Positions 7,064 to 16,547 of a stretch of DNA of 64,000 nt are shown here, piece after piece (the first letter of the stretch is position 1; every line of letters starts with the position of its first letter). The stretch comes from Pseudophaeobacter sp. EL27 (GTDB lineage Bacteria > Pseudomonadota > Alphaproteobacteria > Rhodobacterales > Rhodobacteraceae). The position numbers and the translations under genes were made by a program. The stretch covers positions 372,001-436,000 of the forward strand of contig NZ_OMPQ01000013.1 of NCBI RefSeq assembly GCF_900313025.1. Direction: 5' to 3'. The notes beneath the pieces are model-generated. The model had not been told where the DNA came from. It made no database searches and was given only the letters and a program-made list of their open reading frames with translations.

Positions 7064-9301
7064 ATGGCCAGCTTGAAAAAAATCGCCCGTCGCAGCTTCC
7101 TTGTCGGCTCTGCTGCCATTCTGGGCGGCGTTGCCTTTGGCACCTATAAATATCACCAGCCCGCCCCCAACCCGCTGGAACCGGGCAAAGACAAGGCGGT
7201 ACTGAATCCCTTTGTCTTTGTGGATCAGTCTGGCGTTACTCTGATTGCACCTCGGGCCGAGATGGGCCAGGGCGTGCGCAGTTCCTGGGCGGCACTGATC
7301 GCCGAAGAACTGGACGTGGATCCGGGCCAGGTCACTGTCATCCACGGCCCTGCAGCCAAGGCCTATTACAACAGCGCCATGATGGCCGAAGCCCTGCCCG
7401 GGCGTGGCTATAACGCCAGCGACTTCCAGCACTCCCTGGGTCAGGTCGTGGGGAATTTCTCTAAATTCCTTGATCTGCAGGTGACGGGCGGGTCCTCATC
7501 GATGAAAGACGGGTTCACCCGGATGCGGCTGGCCGGTGCCAGTGCCCGTGAAACCCTGAAGGAGGCTGCGGCACAACGACTTGGCGTCGCGCGTGCGCTC
7601 TTGGAGACCAAGGACGGTCAAATCCTGGCCCCCGGCGGTGTAACGCTCTCCTATAGTGAATTGGCCGCTGAGGCCGCTGACATTGAGCCACAAGAGGCTG
7701 AGCTGCGCCCTGCGGCCCAGTGGAAATACATCGGCAAGCCAGTACCGCGTATTGATATGCCGGCCAAGGTCACCGGCACCGCTGGTTTTGGTGTTGATAC
7801 CCGCATTGACGGCATGAAATTCGCCGCCATCAAGCAAAACCCGCATTTTGGCGCGGGCATGCGCAGCTTTGACGCCGCTGCGGCCAAGGAGATGGCCGGA
7901 GTTGACGAGATCCTGGACCTGGGCGATGCGGTTGCCGTTGTGGGCTCCAACACCTGGCTGGCGCAACAGGCGGTGGAGGCCATCGAGGTCGACTGGGAGC
8001 CTGCGAGCTATCCTGAAACCACCGACGCCATCTTTGCCGAGATCGAAGCCGCTTTTGATGGTTCCGCCAATTCTACCCTGCGCGATGATGGCGACGTGGA
8101 TGAGCTGCCCGAGGGGGCCGAGCTGATCGAGGCCGAGTACCGTGTTCCCTATCTGGCCCATGCCACCATGGAACCGATGAACGCAACTGCGCTTTATACG
8201 GGGGATACGCTGGAGATCTGGGCGCCCAACCAGGGGCCAACGATTGTGCAGAAATCTGCTGCGGCACTCACGGGATTGGAAACTGAGGCGGTGACCGTCA
8301 ACACCACCTATCTGGGCGGAGGCTTTGGCCGCCGTATCGAGGTGGACTATTGCAACCGCGCCGTTCAGATCGCCCAAAAGCTCAAAGGCACCCCGGTGCA
8401 GCTCACCTGGTCGCGCGAAGAAGACATGCGCCAGGACTACTACCGCCCCGGCGCCATTGGCCGCTACCGCGCCGCCGTCATGGATGGCAAGGCGCTCATG
8501 GTGCATGGCAAGATCGCTGCCCAGTCCACCACCCAGGAAGGTGCTGGCCGGATGCTGGGCCTGCCAATGTCCGGCCCGGACAAGGGCCATGTGGATGCTG
8601 CCTTTAATCAGCCGCTGGCAATCCCCAATTTCCGCGTCGAGGGCTATATCGCCAAGCCGATGATCCCGGTGGGGTTCTGGCGCTCGGTGGCGGCCTCCTT
8701 CAACGGATTCTTCTCGGACAGCATCATTGACGAAATGGCCCATAAGGCCGGGCGCGACCCGCTGGAGTTCCGCCTGGAACTGGCCCGTGCTGAGTGGGCC
8801 CCCGCGGCCAAGGTATTGGAATCCGTCCGCGATATGTCTGGCTGGAGCGGTAAAACGCCGGAAGGCATCGGCCGTGGCGTCGCCCTGGTCTACAGCTTTG
8901 GCACCCCCGTAGCGCAGGTCATCGAGGTTGCAGATCGCGACGGGGATATCGCCATCACCAAGGCCTGGATTGCCGCCGATCTTGGCCTGGCCGTGGATCC
9001 GCAAAACACCGAAGCGCAGCTGTTTAGTGGCCTCGCCTACGGGCTGTCGGCGGCCTGCTTTGGCGAGATTACCTTTGAGGGTGGCGCGGTAGAGCAGGAG
9101 AACTTCCCCGATTATGACGCCATGCGCATGCCGAGTATGCCCGCCGTCGAGGTCGCGGTCTTGCAAAACCAGAAACACATGGGCGGCGCAGGGGAGCCCG
9201 GCACCCCGCCTGCAGCACCAGCACTGGCCAATGCCCTCTTTGACCTCACCGGGACACGCGCGCGGGAGCTGCCCCTGAGCAAGCGTTTCAACTTTGCCTG
9301 A
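7064..9301 (+). CDS. iorB: Molybdopterin-binding large subunit of periplasmic aldehyde/N-heterocycle oxidoreductase (IorB type)
   Basis: 745 residues. The N-terminus ARRSFLVGSAAILGGVAFG is a twin-arginine signal, so the folded holoenzyme is probably exported to the periplasm. The protein shows the usual order of the IorB group: an N-terminal Mo-binding half (EMGQGVRSSWAALIAEEL), the hinge with the GTAGFGVD segment, GGGFGRRIEVDY, GFWRSV, and the catalytic glutamate in GGAGEPGTPP (E711). Such enzymes hydroxylate aldehydes or aromatic N-heterocycles next to nitrogen. The gene starts four bases after iorA. No cytochrome acceptor or XdhC-like chaperone is adjacent. Substrate unknown. Confidence 0.85.
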   Translation: MASLKKIARRSFLVGSAAILGGVAFGTYKYHQPAPNPLEPGKDKAVLNPFVFVDQSGVTLIAPRAEMGQGVRSSWAALIAEELDVDPGQVTVIHGPAAKAYYNSAMMAEALPGRGYNASDFQHSLGQVVGNFSKFLDLQVTGGSSSMKDGFTRMRLAGASARETLKEAAAQRLGVARALLETKDGQILAPGGVTLSYSELAAEAADIEPQEAELRPAAQWKYIGKPVPRIDMPAKVTGTAGFGVDTRIDGMKFAAIKQNPHFGAGMRSFDAAAAKEMAGVDEILDLGDAVAVVGSNTWLAQQAVEAIEVDWEPASYPETTDAIFAEIEAAFDGSANSTLRDDGDVDELPEGAELIEAEYRVPYLAHATMEPMNATALYTGDTLEIWAPNQGPTIVQKSAAALTGLETEAVTVNTTYLGGGFGRRIEVDYCNRAVQIAQKLKGTPVQLTWSREEDMRQDYYRPGAIGRYRAAVMDGKALMVHGKIAAQSTTQEGAGRMLGLPMSGPDKGHVDAAFNQPLAIPNFRVEGYIAKPMIPVGFWRSVAASFNGFFSDSIIDEMAHKAGRDPLEFRLELARAEWAPAAKVLESVRDMSGWSGKTPEGIGRGVALVYSFGTPVAQVIEVADRDGDIAITKAWIAADLGLAVDPQNTEAQLFSGLAYGLSAACFGEITFEGGAVEQENFPDYDAMRMPSMPAVEVAVLQNQKHMGGAGEPGTPPAAPALANALFDLTGTRARELPLSKRFNFA

Positions 9302-9329
9302 ACCAACCTTGTATGATGCATAAAACCAA

Positions 9330-9362
9330 AGGCCCGCACCGAAACATTTTCGGTGCGGGCCT
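9330..9362. terminator. Bidirectional terminator between iorB and the C26 hydrolase
   Basis: AGGCCCGCACCGAA and its complement TTCGGTGCGGGCCT form a 14-bp stem with a 5-nt loop. On the minus strand it is followed by TTTGGTTTT, making it a good terminator for the gene at 9450-10232; it also lies 28 bp after iorB. Confidence 0.75.
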
Positions 9363-9449
9363 ATTGGGATCCAGAGACATTCACCAGCCGTCTTGGCCCA
9401 GGTCAACGCCAAAGGTCACGCCTAATGCCTCTTTCTAATCGCCCTGTTG

Positions 9450-10232
9450 TCAGCCTGCTTCCTGCAATCCACCGATCTCAGGTATCCCATTTGCCCAGGC
9501 ATGGACGGCCGCGCCAAAAGCCTGGAACAGCGGTCTGGAAACCGGATCGTTGTTGGCATCCCATTCCGGATGCCATTGAACCGAAAGGGTAAAGCCAGGG
9601 GCGTCGCGCACATAGATTGCCTCGGGGGTACCATCTGGCGCTTGGCCATCAATCACAATGCGCGCACCTGGCGTTTTGATACCCTGGCCGTGTAGGCTGT
9701 TGGTCATGACCTCGTCGGAGCCAAAGACGCCGCTAAACACGCCACCAGCCGTCATTTTCACCGGATGGCGCAGGGCAAACTTCTCTTCCAGGGTGCCGTC
9801 AGGGGGCATCCGGTGGTTCATCCGTCCGGGCAGATCGCGGATCTCCGGGTAGAGCGTCCCGCCCATGGCCACATTGACCTCCTGAAAACCCCGGCAAATC
9901 CCCAGAAACGGCTGGCCCCGTTCGACACAGGCCCGCACCAGCGGCAGAACAATCGCATCACGGGCGCGGTCAAAGGCGCCATGCGCTGCGGTCTCCGCCT
10001 CACCATATTCATTGGGATGCACATTCGGGCGCCCACCTGTGAGCAAAAAACCGTCAAAGCTCTCCAGCAGCTCATCGACTGACAGGAAGCGCGGGTCGGA
10101 GGGGATCAGCAGCGGCATACAACCAGCGACCTCGGCCACGGCCTCTGAATTCATGGTGCCACCGGCATGGGCCGGGTATTGATCGTTGAGCAGGTAGGAA
10201 TTGCCGATAATGCCGACTTTGGGACGCGCCAT
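9450..10232 (-). CDS. Gamma-glutamyl-GABA hydrolase family protein (class I glutamine amidotransferase, peptidase C26)
   Basis: 260 residues. The class I amidotransferase triad is visible: nucleophile C113 in PFLGICRGFQEVN, and H221 and E223 in SVQWHPEWD. FLLTGGRPNVHP and YGE match PuuD-type enzymes that hydrolyse gamma-glutamyl-GABA in putrescine breakdown. No other puu genes are nearby, so the exact substrate is uncertain. CGGAG lies five bases upstream of the ATG. It ends in the strong hairpin at 9330-9362 and is separated from glcB-glcG by about 230 bp. Confidence 0.85.
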   Translation of the reverse strand: MARPKVGIIGNSYLLNDQYPAHAGGTMNSEAVAEVAGCMPLLIPSDPRFLSVDELLESFDGFLLTGGRPNVHPNEYGEAETAAHGAFDRARDAIVLPLVRACVERGQPFLGICRGFQEVNVAMGGTLYPEIRDLPGRMNHRMPPDGTLEEKFALRHPVKMTAGGVFSGVFGSDEVMTNSLHGQGIKTPGARIVIDGQAPDGTPEAIYVRDAPGFTLSVQWHPEWDANNDPVSRPLFQAFGAAVHAWANGIPEIGGLQEAG

Positions 10233-10405
10233 GGGGACTCCGAATTAGATACACAACAAAGCTAAGGCCTTGCCCGGGATCCCGCAAGCACCCAAGCCAT
10301 GGGATCGCGCGCAAGCGGGTGTTCAATTCTGCACGCCCTGACGTCATTAGGAACGATGTGGCGCAAAACAGGGCGGGTGAGACACAGTCTTCAAGCCTGA
10401 ATTGA

Positions 10406-10433
10406 GAAAGGGCGCCGCAAATCGCGACGCCCC
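10406..10433 (-). terminator. Terminator after the GlcG-like gene
   Basis: On the minus strand an imperfect GC-rich stem (GGGCG-CGC with GCG-CGCCC) is followed by TTTC, about 30 bases past the stop at 10461. Confidence 0.5.
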
Positions 10434-10460
10434 TATCACAGTGTTCAGGCCGGGGTGCGC

Positions 10461-10886
10461 TCAGATCTCGCCAATGAGGCCCGCCGCTTCGATCCCTGCC
10501 ATGGCAGCAATCGCATCGTTGTCAGAGGTATCGCCAGTGACGCCAACTGCGCCAATGACTGCACCCGCATCATCACGCAGCAGCACGCCGCCGGGGACAG
10601 GGATGACCTGACCGCCGTAGACACCGTTTACCGCTGCCATAAAATAGGGTTGCGCTTCGGCCCGCGCCATCTGTGCAGTGCCGGCCATACCCAGCATCAC
10701 TGCACCGTAAGCCTTGCCATGGGCGATGGCAAAACGACCGGGCGCAGCACCGTCTTCGCGGGCAAAGGCCTGCACATGGCCGCCGCCATCCAGCACCACT
10801 GCGGACAGGGGTTTCAGCCCCATTTCACGGCCCTTGGCCAGGGCTGTGTTGATGATCGTCTGGGCGGATTGCAGGGAGACTGTCAT
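10461..10886 (-). CDS. GlcG/HbpS family heme-binding-like protein
   Basis: 141-residue small alpha/beta protein of the GlcG/HbpS (DUF336) family: AQTIINTALAKGREMGLKPL, then VVLDGGGHVQAFAREDGA, and a hydrophobic end AVGVTGDTSDNDAIAAM. The family is often encoded beside glycolate and glyoxylate genes (glc operon), and here it follows malate synthase G on the same strand after 75 bases. Its biochemical role is unclear; some members bind haem or cobalamin. AAGGA lies seven bases before the ATG at 10886. Confidence 0.82.
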   Translation of the reverse strand: MTVSLQSAQTIINTALAKGREMGLKPLSAVVLDGGGHVQAFAREDGAAPGRFAIAHGKAYGAVMLGMAGTAQMARAEAQPYFMAAVNGVYGGQVIPVPGGVLLRDDAGAVIGAVGVTGDTSDNDAIAAMAGIEAAGLIGEI

Positions 10887-10923
10887 GGTCGTGTCCTTTT
10901 GGTCAGGATCTGAAATAGGAAAA

Positions 10924-10945
10924 GGGGCAGGAATATCCCTGCCCC
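10924..10945 (-). terminator. Hairpin with T-run between glcB and the GlcG-like gene
   Basis: GGGGCAGG pairs with CCTGCCCC. On the minus strand the stem is followed by TTTTCC, so it can act as a partial terminator just after the glcB stop (10962), lowering expression of the GlcG-like gene. Confidence 0.6.
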
Positions 10946-10961
10946 GGTCGTAAACTGTATC

Positions 10962-13094
10962 TTAGCTTGCGGCCTTGAGTTCAAGGCGACGGGCATGCAG
11001 CACCGGTTCGGTATAGCCCGAGGGCTGGATACGGCCCTTGAACACCAGATCACAGGCCGCCTGGAAGGCGATACCGTCAAAGCCTGGCGCCATTGGCGAA
11101 TAGCTTGCATCGCCTGCGTTTTGCTGATCCACCACGGCGGCCATCTTTTGCATCGCTGCCATCACCTGGGCCTCCGAGACCACCTCGTGGTGCAGCCAGT
11201 TGGCCAGCGCCTGGCTGGAGATCCGGCAGGTGGCGCGGTCTTCCATCAGGCCTACATCGTTGAGATCAGGCACTTTTGAACAGCCAACCCCCTGATCAAC
11301 CCAGCGCACCACATAGCCCAGGATCCCCTGGGCATTGTTCTCGATCTCGCGAGTAATCTGTTCCTCGGACAGGTTCTGCCCCTGCATCACCGGCACCGTG
11401 AGCAGATCTCCCAGAGTGCCACGTGGACCAGCTGCGCGCAGCGCATCCTGATGGGCGAGCACATCAAACTGATGGTAGTGGGTGGCATGCAGCGTGGCGG
11501 CGGTTGGCGAAGGCACCCAGGCGCAGGTGGCTCCGGATTTGGGATGGCCAATCTTGGCGGCCAGCATCTCGCCCATCAGATCAGGCATGGCCCACATGCC
11601 TTTGCCGATCTGCGCACGCCCCTTCAGGCCACAGGCCAGACCGATGTCGACATTGCGATCCTCATAAGAGGCAATCCAGGGGGTGCTCTTCATCTCGCCC
11701 TTGGGCAGCATCGCCCCTGCCTCCATCGAGGTGTGGATCTCATCCCCGGTACGGTCTAGGAAACCGGTGTTGATAAAGGCCACGCGCGATTTGGCCGCCC
11801 GGATACAGGCCTTGAGGTTCACGCTGGTGCGGCGTTCCTCGTCCATGATACCGATCTTGACGGTATTGGCGGGCAGGCCCAGCGCCGCTTCGACATGATC
11901 AAAGATGCGGCAGGCAAAAGCGACCTCTTCGAGGCCGTGCATCTTGGGCTTCACCACATAGACCGACCCCTTGAGCGAATTGCCGCCCTCGGCCTGCAGG
12001 TCATGCATGGCAATCATCACGGTGATCATCGCGTCCAAGAAGCCTTCGCCGGCCTCCCGCCCCTCGCTGTCCAGAACCGCAGGGTTGGTCATCAGATGGC
12101 CAACATTGCGTACCAGAAGCAGCGAACGCCCCTTCAGGCTGGCGGCCTCTCCCGCTGCGGAGGTATACGCCAGATCTCCATTCAACACGCGGGTAAATGT
12201 CTTGCCGCCCTTGCTGACCTCTTCGGCCAGATCCCGTTTCATCAGGCCCAGCCAGTTTGAATAGGCAACCACCTTGTCCTCGGCATCGACACAGGCGACC
12301 GAGTCTTCGCAGTCCATGATGGTGGAGAGCGCCGATTCCAAAGTGATATCGTTGATACCAGCGGCATCAGTGGCGCCGATGTTGCCTGCGCCGTCCACCT
12401 CGATCACCGCATGCAGGCCGTTGTTTTTCAGCAGCACCCGCGTTGGGGCCTCTGCGGCACCCACATGGCCGGCAAACTGCGTGGCATCCTTTAGCGTCGG
12501 CAGCAAAGCGCCATTGGCAACAGACAGGCCGGTGATGTCACTCCAGGAGCCGCTTTGCAGCGGGAAGGTCTCATCCAGGAAGCTGCGCCCCCAGGCAATC
12601 ACCCGGGCACCGCGCGCTGCGTCATAGCCACCGCCGGCCGGCAGGTCACCCATGGCATCGGTGCCATAAAGCGCATCATAGAGCGAGCCCCAGCGGGCAT
12701 TGGCGGCGTTCAGCGCAAAGCGGGCATTGGTGATGGGCACCACCAGTTGCGGGCCGGGGGTGAAGGCAATCTCAGCATCGACATTCTCGGTTTCGATCTC
12801 AAAGTCTTCCCCTTCGGGCAACAAATACCCGATCTGGCGCAAAAACGCCTGGTAAGCAGCTGCATCCTGCGGCGCGCCACGGTTGGCCACATGCCAGGCA
12901 TCAATCTGCCCCTGCAGATCGGCGCGCTTGGCCAACAAGGCACGGTTTTCATCGCCCATACCATTGACCAGCCCAGCCAACCCAGCCCAAAAGGCCGAGG
13001 CCGAAACACCGGTGCCGGGCAGTGCCTTGCTTTCAATGAACTCCGCCAAATGGGCTGCAACCTGCATGCCTTCGATGGTGCGCATATCGCTCAT
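10962..13094 (-). CDS. glcB: Malate synthase G
   Basis: 710 residues, the normal length of the large monomeric isoform G. It condenses glyoxylate with acetyl-CoA to malate. Family segments are clear: [35 protein letters not shown] with the metal-binding acidic residues, [25 protein letters not shown] and [20 protein letters not shown]. The start has AAGGAGAAA directly upstream. The protein would take up glyoxylate from glycolate, purine or C2 metabolism; the GlcG-like gene lies downstream. The divergent region to pepN holds several palindromes, suggesting dedicated control. Confidence 0.96.
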   Translation of the reverse strand: MSDMRTIEGMQVAAHLAEFIESKALPGTGVSASAFWAGLAGLVNGMGDENRALLAKRADLQGQIDAWHVANRGAPQDAAAYQAFLRQIGYLLPEGEDFEIETENVDAEIAFTPGPQLVVPITNARFALNAANARWGSLYDALYGTDAMGDLPAGGGYDAARGARVIAWGRSFLDETFPLQSGSWSDITGLSVANGALLPTLKDATQFAGHVGAAEAPTRVLLKNNGLHAVIEVDGAGNIGATDAAGINDITLESALSTIMDCEDSVACVDAEDKVVAYSNWLGLMKRDLAEEVSKGGKTFTRVLNGDLAYTSAAGEAASLKGRSLLLVRNVGHLMTNPAVLDSEGREAGEGFLDAMITVMIAMHDLQAEGGNSLKGSVYVVKPKMHGLEEVAFACRIFDHVEAALGLPANTVKIGIMDEERRTSVNLKACIRAAKSRVAFINTGFLDRTGDEIHTSMEAGAMLPKGEMKSTPWIASYEDRNVDIGLACGLKGRAQIGKGMWAMPDLMGEMLAAKIGHPKSGATCAWVPSPTAATLHATHYHQFDVLAHQDALRAAGPRGTLGDLLTVPVMQGQNLSEEQITREIENNAQGILGYVVRWVDQGVGCSKVPDLNDVGLMEDRATCRISSQALANWLHHEVVSEAQVMAAMQKMAAVVDQQNAGDASYSPMAPGFDGIAFQAACDLVFKGRIQPSGYTEPVLHARRLELKAAS

Positions 13095-13136
13095 TGATTT
13101 TCTCCTTACCCTCTGTCGATCCTGTTTCCCCGATAC

Positions 13137-13213
13137 AGGAAAAGTTTCCTATCAGCAACAGATGCGGTAAAAACATTTTACCAATTACAGCGAGGCTGTT
13201 TCAAAATTTTGAA
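13137..13213. promoter_or_regulatory. Three palindromes upstream of glcB
   Basis: AGGAAA-AG-TTTCCT (13137-13150), GGTAAAA-ACA-TTTTACC (13166-13182) and the perfect TTCAAAATTTTGAA (13200-13213) lie in a row 40-120 bp upstream of glcB and 165-240 bp upstream of pepN. The AT-rich block is unlike the surrounding DNA and looks like an operator region. Confidence 0.5.
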
Positions 13214-13378
13214 GCAAATCATACCAGACTTCAAAAAGGAGAGGAAAATGCCATCCAGTTTTGCTCGTATTTTCCATGTCACACGCTTGCCCGGCTCTGC
13301 GCCATTGCCTACCACTAGGGCAACAAAAGACACAAACCCCCGACCTGCCTCATGGTCGCGGTGAGCGAGGACAGCAAG

Positions 13379-15943
13379 ATGACCACTGACGCAGCCCAGG
13401 CCGAAGCAGAAACCTTTTACCTCAAGGACTATTTGCCCTTTGGCTTTGAGGTAGAGAGCGTCGCGCTGACCTTTCGGCTAGCCCCGCATACAACCCGCGT
13501 GCTGAGCCAGATCCGCTTCACTCCCAAACCAGGTGCCGCCGATCCACGGTTTTTCCTGCACGGCGAAAAGCTGAAACTGATCTCGGCCAAAATCGACGGC
13601 GCTGAGATTTCTCCGGAGCTGAGCGATGCAGGCCTGACCTGTGACGTGCCCGCGACCTCTTTTCTCTGGGAGGCGGAGGTCGAAATCGACCCCGCAGGCA
13701 ATACCGCGCTGGAAGGGCTCTATATGTCCAATGGCATGTATTGCACCCAATGCGAGGCCGAGGGTTTTCGCAAGATCACCTATTACCCCGACCGCCCCGA
13801 TGTGATGTCCACCTTCACCGTGCGTATTGAGGGCGACGAAGAGGTGCTCCTGTCCAACGGCAACCCGGTGTCGCAATCCCAGGGCCTGGCGGAATGGCAC
13901 GATCCCTGGCCCAAACCTGCCTATCTCTTTGCTCTGGTGGCGGGCGATCTGGTCAACCACCCCGACAGCTTCACCACCCGGTCTGGCAAAGAGGTGGAGC
14001 TGAACATCTGGGTGCGCCCGGGGGATGAGGACAAATGTGCCTTTGGTATGGAAGCCCTCAAGAAATCCATGACCTGGGATGAAGAAGCCTATGGTCGCGA
14101 ATATGATCTCAATATCTTCAACATCGTCGCGGTGGATGATTTCAACATGGGCGCGATGGAAAACAAGGGGCTGAATATCTTCAACTCCTCCTGCGTGCTG
14201 GCCAGCCCTGAGACCTCGACGGATGCCAATTTTGAGCGCATCGAGGCAATTATTGCCCATGAGTATTTCCACAACTGGACCGGCAACCGCATCACCTGCC
14301 GGGATTGGTTCCAACTCTGCCTCAAAGAGGGGCTGACGGTGTTCCGAGATGCCCAGTTCACTGCCGATATGCGCTCGGCCTCAGTGAAACGGATCTCTGA
14401 TGTGATCGATCTGCGCGCCCGCCAGTTCCCCGAGGACCAAGGTCCGCTATCGCATCCCGTTCGTCCCGAAGAGTTTCAGGAAATCAACAATTTCTACACC
14501 GCCACCATCTACGAGAAAGGCGCCGAAATCATCGGCATGCTAAAGCGCCTGGTTGGGGATGAGGCCTACCGCGCCGCAGTGGATCTCTATTTTGACCGTC
14601 ACGATGGACAGGCCTGCACCATCGAGGACTGGCTACAAGTGTTCGAAGACAGCACGGGCCGTGATCTGACCCAGTTCAAACGCTGGTACGCCCAGGCTGG
14701 CACACCACGGCTCACGGTGGCAGAGAGCTATGAAGGTGGCACCTATACGCTCACCTTTGAACAAAACACTGCCGCAACTCCCGGCCAACCCGACAAAGAT
14801 CCCCGCGTCATTCCAATTGCCCTCGGCCTGTTGAATGACAATGGCGATGAAGTACTGCCAACCACTGTATTGGAGATGACGCAGGCCAAACAGAGCTTCA
14901 CCTTTGATGGGCTGGCCAGCAAACCCGTCCCTTCTATCCTGCGCGAATTCTCAGCCCCCGTCATCCTGGACCGCGAGACCAGCAATGCAGAGCGCGCCTT
15001 TTTGCTGGCCCATGACAGCGATCTGTTCAACCGCTGGGAGGCCGGCAATGCCCTGGCCCGCGAGGCCCGCATTGCCATGGTTCTGGACGGCGCCGCCCCG
15101 GATGCCTCCTATCTGGATGCGCTGCAAAAGCTGGTGCGCGACGATGACCTCGACCCAGCCTTCCGGGCCCTGGTGCTGCAACCGCCCAGCCAATCTGATA
15201 TCGCCCAGGCCCTGTTTGAACGCGGCCACACACCTGATCCACAGCAGATCTACGACGCAGCTGAGACCTTTGCCCAGACCCTGGCGCAGCAACTGGCAGA
15301 CAGCCTGCCACGTCTTTATGCAGATACAACCGTGGAAGGTGCCTATCAGCCCGATGCCGTGAGCGCAGGCAAAAGGGCGTTAAACGGGCGCATTCTCTCC
15401 CTGCTGACCCGCCTTGATGGCGGTGATCAGGCCAGCCGACAGTATCAGGCGGCAGACAATATGACCCAGCAATATACCGCCCTTGCCGCCCTCCTGACCG
15501 CCGAGAAAGGCAGCGCGCAGTCAAAAGCCTTCTTCCAGCAATGGCAAGACGATCGTCTGGTCATGGATAAGTGGTTCGCCCTGCAGGTCGCCGCCGCCGC
15601 ACCAGAGGCAACGGCAAAAACGGCCTCTGATCTGACGGAGCACCCGCTGTTCACCCTGAAAAACCCCAACCGCTTTCGGGCGGTGATGGGGGCCCTGGCT
15701 GGCAGCCATGCAGGGTTCCACCACCCAACCGGCACCGGGTATCAATTGCTCGCGGATAAGCTGATTGCGCTGGACAGTCTCAACCCGCAGACCACCGCCC
15801 GGATGTGCACCGCTTTCCAGACCTGGAAACGCTACGACAGCGCCCGTCAGGCCCTGATCCGCTGCCAGCTTGAGCGTATCAAGTCCACGCCCAAGCTGAG
15901 CCGCGACACCAATGAAATGGTCAGCCGTATTCTGGATGCCTGA
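13379..15943 (+). CDS. pepN: Aminopeptidase N (M1 family)
   Basis: 854-residue cytosolic zinc aminopeptidase. The exopeptidase motif GAMEN is at residues 258-262, and the zinc site HEYFHNW-(x)n-E gives H294, H298 and E317 with catalytic E295. The DUF3458 immunoglobulin-like and C-terminal helical domains follow, as in E. coli PepN. The ATG at 13379 is chosen because GCGAGG lies about eight bases upstream; an earlier in-frame ATG at 13352 has no ribosome-binding site. The stop overlaps the start of the next gene. Confidence 0.94.
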   Translation: MTTDAAQAEAETFYLKDYLPFGFEVESVALTFRLAPHTTRVLSQIRFTPKPGAADPRFFLHGEKLKLISAKIDGAEISPELSDAGLTCDVPATSFLWEAEVEIDPAGNTALEGLYMSNGMYCTQCEAEGFRKITYYPDRPDVMSTFTVRIEGDEEVLLSNGNPVSQSQGLAEWHDPWPKPAYLFALVAGDLVNHPDSFTTRSGKEVELNIWVRPGDEDKCAFGMEALKKSMTWDEEAYGREYDLNIFNIVAVDDFNMGAMENKGLNIFNSSCVLASPETSTDANFERIEAIIAHEYFHNWTGNRITCRDWFQLCLKEGLTVFRDAQFTADMRSASVKRISDVIDLRARQFPEDQGPLSHPVRPEEFQEINNFYTATIYEKGAEIIGMLKRLVGDEAYRAAVDLYFDRHDGQACTIEDWLQVFEDSTGRDLTQFKRWYAQAGTPRLTVAESYEGGTYTLTFEQNTAATPGQPDKDPRVIPIALGLLNDNGDEVLPTTVLEMTQAKQSFTFDGLASKPVPSILREFSAPVILDRETSNAERAFLLAHDSDLFNRWEAGNALAREARIAMVLDGAAPDASYLDALQKLVRDDDLDPAFRALVLQPPSQSDIAQALFERGHTPDPQQIYDAAETFAQTLAQQLADSLPRLYADTTVEGAYQPDAVSAGKRALNGRILSLLTRLDGGDQASRQYQAADNMTQQYTALAALLTAEKGSAQSKAFFQQWQDDRLVMDKWFALQVAAAAPEATAKTASDLTEHPLFTLKNPNRFRAVMGALAGSHAGFHHPTGTGYQLLADKLIALDSLNPQTTARMCTAFQTWKRYDSARQALIRCQLERIKSTPKLSRDTNEMVSRILDA

Positions 15944-16421
15944 ACAACCAAAACCCCCAAAGGCCGCGACCTCCCCGGTCCCGGCCCTTCCCCCGCCGGT
16001 CTTTCATTTTGAACAACAGGGACGATCGTGGAAACTGGTGGCCGCCCTCGCTCTCTGGGGGGCGGCGCTTGTCTTTGGCGCCACTGTGTTGCAGGTCACA
16101 ACCTGGGTCCTGATCCTCTTTGCCCTGCCTCTTCTGCCTGGCCTATGGGATCTGTGGCGCAACCCCAGCTCCGGGCTGTCACTCACCAAAGATCAGATCA
16201 GCTGGTTTTCTGGCCCCCAAGTCACCACACTGCCCCTGTCAGAGATCGCACTGCTACGGCTAGATCGACGCTGGGATTTTTCCTTTCGCGCCACCTTGAT
16301 CCTGAACAACGGATCCAGGTGGCGCCTGCCCCAGCCCACACTCCCCCCGGTTCAGATGCTCGAAAACAACCTGAGCGCGAAAGACATTCCCAGCGAACGG
16401 CATCACTTTACCGTTATCTAG
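15936..16421 (+). CDS. Hypothetical two-TM membrane protein with a PH-like tail
   Basis: 161 residues. A proline-rich N-terminus ([11 protein letters not shown]) is followed by two hydrophobic helices at about residues 35-75 and then a beta-rich tail that begins [14 protein letters not shown] and resembles bacterial PH-like membrane proteins. The ATG at 15936 lies inside the last codons of pepN (8-bp overlap), implying translational coupling. No catalytic motif is visible and I do not recognise the function. Confidence 0.7.
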   Translation: MPEQPKPPKAATSPVPALPPPVFHFEQQGRSWKLVAALALWGAALVFGATVLQVTTWVLILFALPLLPGLWDLWRNPSSGLSLTKDQISWFSGPQVTTLPLSEIALLRLDRRWDFSFRATLILNNGSRWRLPQPTLPPVQMLENNLSAKDIPSERHHFTVI

Positions 16422-16547
16422 GCACCTCACTCTGCCACGTCATTTCCCAATTCCTAACGGCAATAACCCCATCGCCGCCACGATTGTGCCGCATTGAGCA
16501 ATCATTTTGAGCCTTATCGGACTAGCTGCCAACCTGCAGGATTTTGA

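Noticed and set aside
7496-9412. 638-codon open frame opposite iorB
   Set aside because: Antisense shadow of a gene with clear molybdenum hydroxylase motifs.
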